DNA from: RUG11247 sp045649485
Lineage (GTDB): Bacteria > Bacillota > Clostridia > Christensenellales > Aristaeellaceae
Assembly: GCA_045649485.1 (NCBI GenBank)
Contig: JAZRPZ010000028.1
Span: 1 to 8,274, forward strand
Direction: 5' to 3'
DNA: 8,274 nucleotides
Shown here: positions 1 to 6,116 of the stretch, in pieces
Numbering within the stretch: the stretch's first letter is position 1
How the letters are laid out: the number at the start of each line of letters is the position of its first letter
Notes under the pieces: generated by a model
Told to the model about the DNA's origin: nothing
What the model saw: only the letters and a program-made list of their open reading frames with translations
The model's database searches: none
Position numbers and translations under genes: made by a program

Positions 1-645
1 AGCGGTCTTAGGAAGACAAGCTTTATAGTCAACTCCTTGGCTCACAGAACGACATGGCTACGATCCGACTTGGAGCGATTTGCGCAGAAGATGCGTGAAA
101 CGGGTTTCAAGCCTCATGACAGGCTGCGCCGCGCTGTAAATTCCGCAAATCTGGCTATTTATGACAAGGCTATGGAGAATCCTGCAATGGCGGGCATGGG
201 AACCACGATAACCGCGCTGCTCATTGAAAACGGCGAGGCGCATATTGCCCATGTCGGCGACAGCCGCTGCTATCTGCTGAGGAACAAGGCGCTCATGCAG
301 GTCACCAGCGATCATACGCTGGTGGAAGAATTGCTCCTGAAAGGCGCTATCAGCCCCAAGGAGGCCAGAAATCATCCAAACCGCAACGTCATAACCCGTG
401 CACTTGGTACGGAACTTGGCGTTAAAACGGATATTCTGCGTATACATATGCAGCCGGGTGATGTGTTCCTGCTGTGTTCGGACGGTCTTTCCGGTTATGT
501 GGAAGACAAGGATATGCAGGAGATACTCAACTCCCGTATGAAGCGCGAAAACAAGGTCGCCGCGCTGGTCGAACAGGCCATTGACGGCGGCGGACATGAT
601 AATATTACTGTACTCATGGTGACTGATGAGGAGGATCAGAAATGA
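1..645 (+). CDS. prpC: PP2C-family Ser/Thr protein phosphatase (Stp/PrpC), 5' end missing
   Basis: Metal-dependent cytoplasmic phosphatase that reverses phosphorylation by the PASTA kinase encoded next. The frame is open from base 1, so the gene starts upstream; a TTG at 37 is a poor start because the protein would lack the N-terminal PP2C motifs. Visible motifs are GMGTT (193-207), HVGDSRCYL with its metal Asp at 259, the TSDHTLVEEL segment (about 304-333), NVITRALG (385-408), LLCSDGL with metal Asp at 481, and the final GGHDNI with Asp-Asn at 598-603. RxxNED and DGMGGHxAGE are not seen. The family is about 240-250 residues; 214 codons are present. By spacing from GMGTT, part of the DGMGG-VAS segment should fall near bases 1-40 but is absent in all three forward frames, so the extreme 5' end may be divergent, rearranged or an assembly-edge error. 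The stop overlaps the kinase start (ATGA). Family identity is secure; the N-terminus is uncertain. Confidence 0.92.
   Translation, partial: SGLRKTSFIVNSLAHRTTWLRSDLERFAQKMRETGFKPHDRLRRAVNSANLAIYDKAMENPAMAGMGTTITALLIENGEAHIAHVGDSRCYLLRNKALMQVTSDHTLVEELLLKGAISPKEARNHPNRNVITRALGTELGVKTDILRIHMQPGDVFLLCSDGLSGYVEDKDMQEILNSRMKRENKVAALVEQAIDGGGHDNITVLMVTDEEDQK
628..634 (+). promoter_or_regulatory. Ribosome binding site for prkC
   Basis: GAGGAGG lies inside the last codons of the phosphatase gene, 7 bases before the ATG at 642. This good Shine-Dalgarno match, together with the ATGA overlap, supports the kinase start and suggests translational coupling of phosphatase and kinase. Confidence 0.75.
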
Positions 646-2495
646 CGATCGGAACCGTCCTGTCCGGGCGCTACGTCGTCGAAGAGATAGTCGGCACCGG
701 CGGTATGGCTGTGGTCTACCGCGCCTGGGACAGTAAAACCAAACGAATTGTGGCAGTAAAGGTGCTCCGCGCCGAATTCCAGCAGGACAATGAATTCCTG
801 CGCCGTTTCAGCCGTGAGGCTGAGGCAGCGTCACAGGTGTCTCATGAGAACATCGTGAACATGTATGATGTGGGTCAGGACGGAGACACAAGATATATAG
901 TAATGGAATTCATCGACGGAACCACGCTTAAGTCGATGATACGCCAGATGGGGCATCTCAGTCCCGACGCCGTGGTGCGCATGGGCATCCGCATACTTGC
1001 GGCAGTCGATCATGCACACAAGAACGGCATAGTCCACAGAGACATAAAGCCTCAGAACATTCTTGTAGATCCCCAGGGTGTGGTCAAAGTAGCAGATTTC
1101 GGCATAGCCCGAATGAAGGCACAGCAGACCACACGCATCGCGGATGTGAATTCCTCCGCGCTGGGCAGCGTGCATTATATCTCCCCCGAACAGGCTTCCG
1201 GTGAGGTGGCCGACGAGAAGAGCGATCTTTATTCCGTGGGCATTGTGCTCTACGAAATGCTGGTTGGTCATGTTCCTTTTGACGGAGATACCGCTGTTTC
1301 CGTAGCGCTCAAGCATGTCAGCGAGGAGCCGCGCAGCATGCGCGAGGAAGACCCCTCGATACCGCGTGCCATTGACGAAGTGGTGCTGCGCGCCCTTAAC
1401 AAGAAGGCCGAGGACAGGTATCAGACGGCTGCGGAAATGGCTGCCGACCTGCGCAAGGCGCTTGGCAGGCCCGAAGGCGGATTTGTAAAGAATAAACAGC
1501 CCGATAAAAAGGCAAAGCCCCGCAGGGATACAAAGCCCCGTAAGGCGGAGCAGCGCCCTGTCGACCCGCGTCAGCGCAGAGCGGAGATAATCCGCAAGCT
1601 CAGGTATTATATCACCGGTGTGATAATTGCCTGCCTTGTGTGTATGCTTGCCGGTGCGGTATGGCTGATGGGTCATGTGCGGATGCCGGATGTGGTTGGC
1701 ATGAACGGAGACGCTGCGTGCAGCGCTATGCCGGATAATGCCGTGATAATGATACGCCGCGAGTACAATAACTTTGTGCCCGAAGGCAATGTAATAGCTC
1801 AGTCGCCCGAAGCGGGAGATTTCGTTTCCAAGAAGGGTGAAGTGTATATCACCATCAGCAGCGGCTCCCGTGAGATAAGCATTGGCGATTATGCCGGATG
1901 GTATAAGGACGATGCGATGAGCAACCTTGTCTCCTGCGGTATGGAAAATGTGGAATTCGAATATGTGAAGTCGGATACACCCATAGGCACCGTAGTGGGT
2001 CAGACCCCGCCTGCGGGCATCGTGCCGAGAGATACCGTATTTACGCTGTATGTCAGCGGAGAAACGGTGCTTACTCCGCCGCTTACCGGCTATACTCTGG
2101 AAACGGCAGTGCAGCTTATCGAAGCAGAAGGTCTTGTAGTCGGCGATATATCCCAGGCCTATTCTGCCGATGCAGTTGCGGGTACTGTTATTGCCCAGTC
2201 CGTAGCGCCCAATTCCGAAGTGGTGCTTGGTTCTACTATAGATATCACCATTGCACAGAGTCAGGAGACTATGTATTATCCCGCAACGGAATTGCGTGTG
2301 GTAGTACCTCTTGATAACACCCAGGTGTATGTCACGGTTACTACACCGGGCGGAGTCGCTGTGGCGGCGTATAACGGACAGATGAGCATGGGTACTCATG
2401 TAATACCGCTCTCCTCCTCCGAAAGCGGAATGCATAGGATTATGGTATATACCGACGGCGTGCTGCTGGAGGAGATGCAGCTTACCTTTGAATGA
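642..2495 (+). CDS. prkC: PASTA-domain Ser/Thr protein kinase PrkC (Stk1/PknB family)
   Basis: Single-pass membrane kinase that senses peptidoglycan fragments and phosphorylates proteins of cell wall synthesis, division and translation. The Hanks-type kinase domain spans about residues 10-275: glycine loop GTGGMAVVY (18-26), ATP lysine K40 (AVKVL), helix-C Glu E59, catalytic loop HRDIKPQN (132-139, base D134), DFG (152-154), activation-loop Thr pair T163/T164, SPEQA (181-185) and SDLYSVGIVLYE. A Lys/Arg-rich juxtamembrane linker (about 283-322) precedes one membrane helix (about 323-344). Outside are three PASTA repeats (about 346-408, 411-474 and 476-539) and a C-terminal beta-rich domain (540-617), comparable to the Ig-like end of Bacillus subtilis PrkC. 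The 617-residue length fits the family. All catalytic residues are intact. It overlaps the phosphatase gene by four bases and is followed six bases later by rsgA. Very confident. Confidence 0.98.
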   Translation: MTIGTVLSGRYVVEEIVGTGGMAVVYRAWDSKTKRIVAVKVLRAEFQQDNEFLRRFSREAEAASQVSHENIVNMYDVGQDGDTRYIVMEFIDGTTLKSMIRQMGHLSPDAVVRMGIRILAAVDHAHKNGIVHRDIKPQNILVDPQGVVKVADFGIARMKAQQTTRIADVNSSALGSVHYISPEQASGEVADEKSDLYSVGIVLYEMLVGHVPFDGDTAVSVALKHVSEEPRSMREEDPSIPRAIDEVVLRALNKKAEDRYQTAAEMAADLRKALGRPEGGFVKNKQPDKKAKPRRDTKPRKAEQRPVDPRQRRAEIIRKLRYYITGVIIACLVCMLAGAVWLMGHVRMPDVVGMNGDAACSAMPDNAVIMIRREYNNFVPEGNVIAQSPEAGDFVSKKGEVYITISSGSREISIGDYAGWYKDDAMSNLVSCGMENVEFEYVKSDTPIGTVVGQTPPAGIVPRDTVFTLYVSGETVLTPPLTGYTLETAVQLIEAEGLVVGDISQAYSADAVAGTVIAQSVAPNSEVVLGSTIDITIAQSQETMYYPATELRVVVPLDNTQVYVTVTTPGGVAVAAYNGQMSMGTHVIPLSSSESGMHRIMVYTDGVLLEEMQLTFE

Positions 2496-2501
2496 CGTTG
2501 A

Positions 2502-3395
2502 ATGGAGATTGATCGTTTGCAGGGAAAGATACTCAAGGGAATCGGCGGTCTTTATCACGTAATGGATACCGAGGGCAACATCCATCTGCTGCGAGCCCAG
2601 GGAAAATTCCGTCGTGAACGCATAAAGCCGCTGGCAGGCGATGAGGTAGATATACAGCCCGGCGTGGGCGAGGAGGAAGGCTGGATCACGGCTATCCATC
2701 CACGACGTACCGTGTTGGTGAGACCTCCCGTTGCCAATATAGATTCCGTGCTTATTATTGCGGCGGCAGCCTCGCCCGATCCGGATCTCGCGATGATGGA
2801 CAGGCTTATATTCAATGCGCGCCTTGCAGGCATAACGCCGCTCATGGCTGTTACCAAGACAGACCTTGACCGCGATATGGCCGATGAGATAGTTCGCCAG
2901 TTTTCCGGAGCGGAAGTTTCGGTCAGCACCGTATGCGTGCGCACCGGAGAAGGCATTGATGAACTGCGTGCCCTGCTGAGAGGCCGTGTGCATGCCCTTG
3001 CGGGGCAGTCAGGCGCAGGCAAGTCCACGCTTATCAATGCACTGTACGGTCTTGAACTTGAAACGGGAGAGATCTCGTATAAGATCGGCCGCGGAAAGAA
3101 CACCACCCGCAGCTGCGAGCTCATCCCCGTGGAAGGCGGCGGCATGGTGCTGGATACCCCCGGATTCAGTCTGCTGGAATCTCCGCTGATTGAACCCGAA
3201 AAGGTGAAGGATTATTATCCCGAACTGCTGCCCTATGAGGGACAGTGCTTTTTCAAACCCTGTATGCACGCCCATGAGCCCCGCTGCGGGGCCCGGGACG
3301 CAGTGGCGGAAGGAAAGATCAATTCCGAACGTCACAAGAGATATGTGGAATTCCTTGAAGAAACTAAAAAAAGGTGGAATGAGAGATATGGTTAA
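2502..3395 (+). CDS. rsgA: Small ribosomal subunit biogenesis GTPase RsgA (YloQ/YjeQ)
   Basis: Circularly permuted GTPase that binds the 30S subunit late in assembly and checks the decoding centre. Domain order is an N-terminal OB fold (about 1-70), the permuted G domain with G4 TKTD (118-121) before G1 GQSGAGKST (168-176), switch I GRGKNTTR (196-203) and G3 DTPG (218-221), then a C-terminal zinc domain with C249, C254, H256 and C262 (the last in HEPRC). The 297-residue length is typical. Most family members have His where N200 sits in switch I (GRGxHTT), and that His is implicated in GTP hydrolysis in E. coli. The ATG at 2502 directly follows an in-frame TGA (2499-2501), so no earlier start is possible. 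The only good Shine-Dalgarno sequence, GGAGGAG at 2468-2474, is 27 bases away, which suggests re-initiation coupled to prkC termination. Confidence 0.97.
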   Translation: MEIDRLQGKILKGIGGLYHVMDTEGNIHLLRAQGKFRRERIKPLAGDEVDIQPGVGEEEGWITAIHPRRTVLVRPPVANIDSVLIIAAAASPDPDLAMMDRLIFNARLAGITPLMAVTKTDLDRDMADEIVRQFSGAEVSVSTVCVRTGEGIDELRALLRGRVHALAGQSGAGKSTLINALYGLELETGEISYKIGRGKNTTRSCELIPVEGGGMVLDTPGFSLLESPLIEPEKVKDYYPELLPYEGQCFFKPCMHAHEPRCGARDAVAEGKINSERHKRYVEFLEETKKRWNERYG

Positions 3396-4032
3396 GGTTG
3401 CACCCTCCCTGCTGGCAGGCGATTTCCTGAAGATCGGCGAAGAGATCGAGCGCATGGCTGCTGCCGGCGCAGACTATCTGCATTTTGATATCATGGACGG
3501 ACGCTTTGTACCGAATATCACCTTCGGCCAGTGCATCCTGAAGGCAGCTTCCCGCTGCTCCCTGCCCCTCGATGCTCATCTGATGATCGTTGAGCCCGAG
3601 AAGTACATCGACGAATTCGCTGCTGCAGGCGCTGAGATCATCACTATCCACGCCGAGGCAACCGTACATCTGCACAGGGCTATCCAGCAGATCCACGCCG
3701 CAGGCTGCAAGGCCGGCGTTGCCCTGAATCCCGGCACCTCTCCCGAGTGCCTGAAGTACGTCATCAACGATGTTGATCTCGTGCTGGTAATGACCGTTAA
3801 CCCCGGTTTCGGCGGACAGAAGCTGATCCCCGCCGCTGCCGAGAAGGTACGCGACATCAAGAAGATGATCGACGAAGCAGGCTCCAAGGCCATCATCGAA
3901 GTTGACGGCGGCGTTAACACCACCACCGCAGTCGATCTGGCAAAGAACGGCGCAACTCTGCTGGTTGCCGGCAGCGCTCTCTACGGCGCTGAGGACGCAA
4001 AGGCTTTCGTTGACGCGATCCACGCCCTGTAA
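3388..4032 (+). CDS. rpe: Ribulose-phosphate 3-epimerase
   Basis: Interconverts D-ribulose 5-phosphate and D-xylulose 5-phosphate in the pentose phosphate pathway; a cytoplasmic metalloenzyme with a TIM barrel. The 214 residues begin MVKVAPSLLAGDF, matching the usual start of the family. Visible active-site features are H32 and D34 (HFDIMDG), H64 (DAHLMI), the NPGFGGQ loop (138-144), D173 (EVDGG) and the phosphate-binding GG (174-175) and AGS (194-196) segments. The ATG at 3388 was chosen over the in-frame ATG at 3379 because it gives the standard N-terminus and leaves AGGTGG (3372-3377) 10 bases upstream. It overlaps rsgA by eight bases. All 19 isoleucine codons are ATC and leucine is almost all CTG, much stricter than rsgA or prkC, which suggests high expression. 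A terminator follows 11 bases after the stop. Confidence 0.98.
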   Translation: MVKVAPSLLAGDFLKIGEEIERMAAAGADYLHFDIMDGRFVPNITFGQCILKAASRCSLPLDAHLMIVEPEKYIDEFAAAGAEIITIHAEATVHLHRAIQQIHAAGCKAGVALNPGTSPECLKYVINDVDLVLVMTVNPGFGGQKLIPAAAEKVRDIKKMIDEAGSKAIIEVDGGVNTTTAVDLAKNGATLLVAGSALYGAEDAKAFVDAIHAL

Positions 4033-4043
4033 TTACATAACCG

Positions 4044-4083
4044 ACGCTCCGCTGTACATTCTGCAGCGGAGCGTTTGTTTTTG
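4044..4083 (+). terminator. Rho-independent terminator after rpe
   Basis: A perfect 11-base-pair stem (ACGCTCCGCTG at 4044-4054 pairs with CAGCGGAGCGT at 4064-4074) closes a 9-base loop and runs into TTTGTTTTTG (4074-4083). It starts 11 bases after the rpe stop and ends the phosphatase-kinase-rsgA-rpe unit. There is no A-tract on its left side, so it looks directional. Confidence 0.93.
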
Positions 4084-4094
4084 TAAGGCGGCTA

Positions 4095-4122
4095 TTGTTT
4101 ATGGAAGAATATGTGATATAAT
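4095..4122 (+). promoter_or_regulatory. Sigma-A type promoter with extended -10
   Basis: TGATATAAT at 4114-4122 is a perfect extended -10 element (TGnTATAAT). A weak -35, TTGTTT at 4095-4100, lies 16 bases upstream. Transcription would start near 4129, leaving a leader of about 60 bases before the TIM-barrel gene. It sits just after the terminator, so it very likely drives the sugar operon. I found no convincing operator palindrome or catabolite-control site beside it. Confidence 0.75.
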
Positions 4123-4176
4123 GTCTGTGTAAAATAAAGTTTAACCCCGATGTCTTGCAGGGTGTAATGCGATCAA

Positions 4177-4182
4177 AAGGAG
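4177..4182 (+). promoter_or_regulatory. Ribosome binding site for the TIM-barrel gene
   Basis: AAGGAG lies 9 bases before the ATG at 4192 and supports that start. Confidence 0.8.
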
Positions 4183-4191
4183 TGCGGACAC

Positions 4192-5052
4192 ATGATTAAC
4201 GGAAAGAAAGTCGGCTTTATGGCAAACGGCAATCTGCTGGATATGCCCATGGAAAAGATGTGTGAAACTCTGAAGAATATAGGCTACGATGCTATTGAAC
4301 TGAGCGCCGCCTGGCTGGATAAATATAACGACGATGAACTGAAGGCGGCTTTTAAGGCGATTGCCGATTCCGGACTCATTCTCTCTGAGGTTGGCGTACA
4401 GTTCGATTACGTCACCCATACTCCCGAGGAACACCGCCTCGCTATCGACGAGACCAAGCGTCTCATGCGCCGTATGGCTGCAGCGGGCGTGAAGGTGGTA
4501 AACGTGACCACCGGTCCCCGTCCGTGGATAGCAAACTGTGTGATCATCGGCGAGCATATTTCCGCAGGTCAGGCATGGGATATGGTATTCGATGCATTTG
4601 ACGAGATCGTTCCGCTTGCCGAAGAACTTGGTATCTACCTTGCACTTGAAAACGTATGGGGTATGGTCTGCAATCAGTTCTTTGCAACTCAATACCTGAT
4701 AAAGCGCTATAATTCCAAAAACTTCGGCGTGAATTTCGATCCTTCCCACGATCAGCTCTATGGAAATTCCGATATGGAATTCCTCGTGCGTCAGTGGGGC
4801 AAGGAGAATATCAAGCACATTCATATGAAGGATGCCGCAGGCAGCCAGCAGCGCGGCTGCGTGCTGTTCCCGCCGCTGGGCGCAGGCCTTATCGATTGGG
4901 CAGGCTTCAGACGCGGACTTGATGCCATCGGTTATGAAGGCGTGCTGTCTGTCGAATATGAGGCAGATCAGTATCTGAATACCTCTCTGGGCGGAGATTG
5001 GGTGCGCGCCGCAGAGGAATCCTATCGCGCGCTTGAAGTTATCCTCGGATAA
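4192..5052 (+). CDS. Sugar phosphate isomerase/epimerase-like TIM-barrel protein (xylose isomerase-like, AP endonuclease 2 fold)
   Basis: A 286-residue cytoplasmic protein of the superfamily that includes xylose isomerase, IolE, ketose 3-epimerases and endonuclease IV. Members usually isomerise, epimerise or dehydrate sugars or keto-sugars using a divalent metal. Probable metal ligands sit at the expected strand ends: E153 (ALENVW), D183 and H186 (NFDPSH), H209/H211 (KHIHMKD) and E255 (SVEYEAD). The N-terminus has the usual GYDAIELSA strand-1/2 signature (31-39). There is no signal peptide or membrane segment. It is first in an operon with a Gfo/Idh/MocA oxidoreductase and a GH78 rhamnosidase, which points to glycoside or sugar catabolism rather than DNA repair. 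Similar proteins pair with Gfo/Idh enzymes in inositol and 3-keto-glycoside pathways. The fold is secure; substrate and reaction are unknown, so no symbol is given. Confidence 0.88.
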   Translation: MINGKKVGFMANGNLLDMPMEKMCETLKNIGYDAIELSAAWLDKYNDDELKAAFKAIADSGLILSEVGVQFDYVTHTPEEHRLAIDETKRLMRRMAAAGVKVVNVTTGPRPWIANCVIIGEHISAGQAWDMVFDAFDEIVPLAEELGIYLALENVWGMVCNQFFATQYLIKRYNSKNFGVNFDPSHDQLYGNSDMEFLVRQWGKENIKHIHMKDAAGSQQRGCVLFPPLGAGLIDWAGFRRGLDAIGYEGVLSVEYEADQYLNTSLGGDWVRAAEESYRALEVILG

Positions 5053-5078
5053 ACTATAATAAGGGACGGACTGTAAAT

Positions 5079-6083
5079 ATGAAGAAGCACAGCATACTTA
5101 TGGTTGGCTGCGGAGTTATCTCCGTGGAATGGCTGGACGTACTGTCCAAGCGCGAAGACTGCGAAATTCTGGCGCTGGTGGATATGAACCGTGAAGCGGC
5201 AGAGAAGCGCAAGGCCGAATACGGTCTGGACTGCGCGATATATACCGATCTTGACGAGGCAATGCGCGAAGTCAAGGCGGAAATTCTCATTGACCTTGCA
5301 AACGCTCCCGCCCACTGTGATATCGCAGTGAAAGCGATGAACGCAGGTTATCATGTATTCAGCGAAAAGCCCATGTGCATGACCCGTGAAGAGGGCAGGC
5401 TGCTGCTGGATACCATGGAAAAGACCGGCCGTGTACTGAATATTATGCAGAACCGCCGCTTCCTGCCGGGTATCCGTGCACTGCGCCACGCCGTACAGAG
5501 CGGCAAGCTGGGCAAGATCTGGATGATGTGCTGCGAGATCTACGTAAACGCAGACCTCGGCGGCAGACGCAACGAGCTGGAATTCCCCATGCTGCAGGAT
5601 CAGGCTATCCACAGTTTCGATTCCGCCAGGTTTATTCTGGGTGCAGATGCGAAGAATGTATACTGCCACAGCTATAATCCCGAAGGTTCCCATTACAACG
5701 GCGACGGCAGCGGCGCATGCATTTTTGAAATGTCTGACGGAACCGTGCTGGTATATAATGCCGTAATGGATACCAACGTAATGAAGACCGCGTGGCATTC
5801 CCAGTTCAGAGTGATCGGTACTGCGGGTACTGCCGTATGGAACGGTTTTGATGAAAAGCCCGAGGCAGAATTCGTGGCGAATCCCGGCGAAAAGGTGCGC
5901 ATCGCGCCTCCCGAGGATTGGGACGGTATTCCCTGGTTTGAGGGCGCGATCAATGAGATGCTCTGCGCGCTTACCGAAGGCAGACCTTCCGAAAGCGTAT
6001 GCACCGGCAACTACGGCAGCGTAGCCATGACCTTCAGCGCCATCGAAAGCGCGAAGTGTGGCCTGCGCGTTGATGTGAAATAA
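5079..6083 (+). CDS. Gfo/Idh/MocA-family NAD(P)-dependent oxidoreductase
   Basis: A 334-residue cytoplasmic dehydrogenase likely to oxidise a hydroxyl of a sugar, sugar acid, cyclitol or glycoside with NAD(P). The N-terminal Rossmann fold (about 1-120) shows the dinucleotide loop VGCGVIS (9-15), the acidic D35 after strand 2 (ALVDMN), which favours NAD over NADP, and the family hallmark EKP (96-98) with K97 at the active site. The C-terminal alpha/beta domain holds DQAIHSFD (174-181), where H178 and D181 match the conserved catalytic HxxD. The length is normal and nothing is truncated. It starts 26 bases after the TIM-barrel stop; AAGGGA at 5061-5066 is a rather distant Shine-Dalgarno (12-base spacing). 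Genes of this family are often next to xylose-isomerase-like proteins, as here. The family is certain; the substrate is unknown. Confidence 0.93.
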   Translation: MKKHSILMVGCGVISVEWLDVLSKREDCEILALVDMNREAAEKRKAEYGLDCAIYTDLDEAMREVKAEILIDLANAPAHCDIAVKAMNAGYHVFSEKPMCMTREEGRLLLDTMEKTGRVLNIMQNRRFLPGIRALRHAVQSGKLGKIWMMCCEIYVNADLGGRRNELEFPMLQDQAIHSFDSARFILGADAKNVYCHSYNPEGSHYNGDGSGACIFEMSDGTVLVYNAVMDTNVMKTAWHSQFRVIGTAGTAVWNGFDEKPEAEFVANPGEKVRIAPPEDWDGIPWFEGAINEMLCALTEGRPSESVCTGNYGSVAMTFSAIESAKCGLRVDVK

Positions 6084-6099
6084 ATCTGAGTATTCCGGG

Positions 6100-6106
6100 A
6101 AGGGAG
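6100..6106 (+). promoter_or_regulatory. Ribosome binding site for the GH78 gene
   Basis: AAGGGAG lies 10 bases before the ATG at 6117. It is the only good site in the 33-base gap and supports that start. Confidence 0.7.
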
Positions 6107-6116
6107 TTGGCTCACT

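Noticed and set aside
37..39. TTG at 37 as the start of the phosphatase
   Set aside because: The frame is open to base 1 and a start here would delete the essential N-terminal metal-binding motifs of PP2C; there is also no Shine-Dalgarno sequence before it.
831..2993. Very long open frame on the minus strand opposite prkC and rsgA
   Set aside because: It lies opposite two well-supported genes, its translation is rich in His, Tyr, Arg and Cys with no recognisable motif, and such frames arise from codon bias of the + strand genes.
3379..3381. Earlier in-frame ATG for rpe
   Set aside because: It would leave AGGTGG only about one base upstream and add MRD before the standard MVKVAPS start; the ATG at 3388 fits spacing and family better.
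4131..4165. Possible operator palindromes in the leader (around AAAGTTTAAC and CCC...GGG)
   Set aside because: The arms are only three to four bases or imperfect, which is no better than chance in this AT-richer leader.
4082..4178. Catabolite-control-like sequences (TGTAAGGCGG near 4083 and TGTAATGCGATCA near 4164)
   Set aside because: Both resemble the TGWAANCGNTNWCA consensus only at the left half; the central CG is one base out of place, so neither is a credible site.
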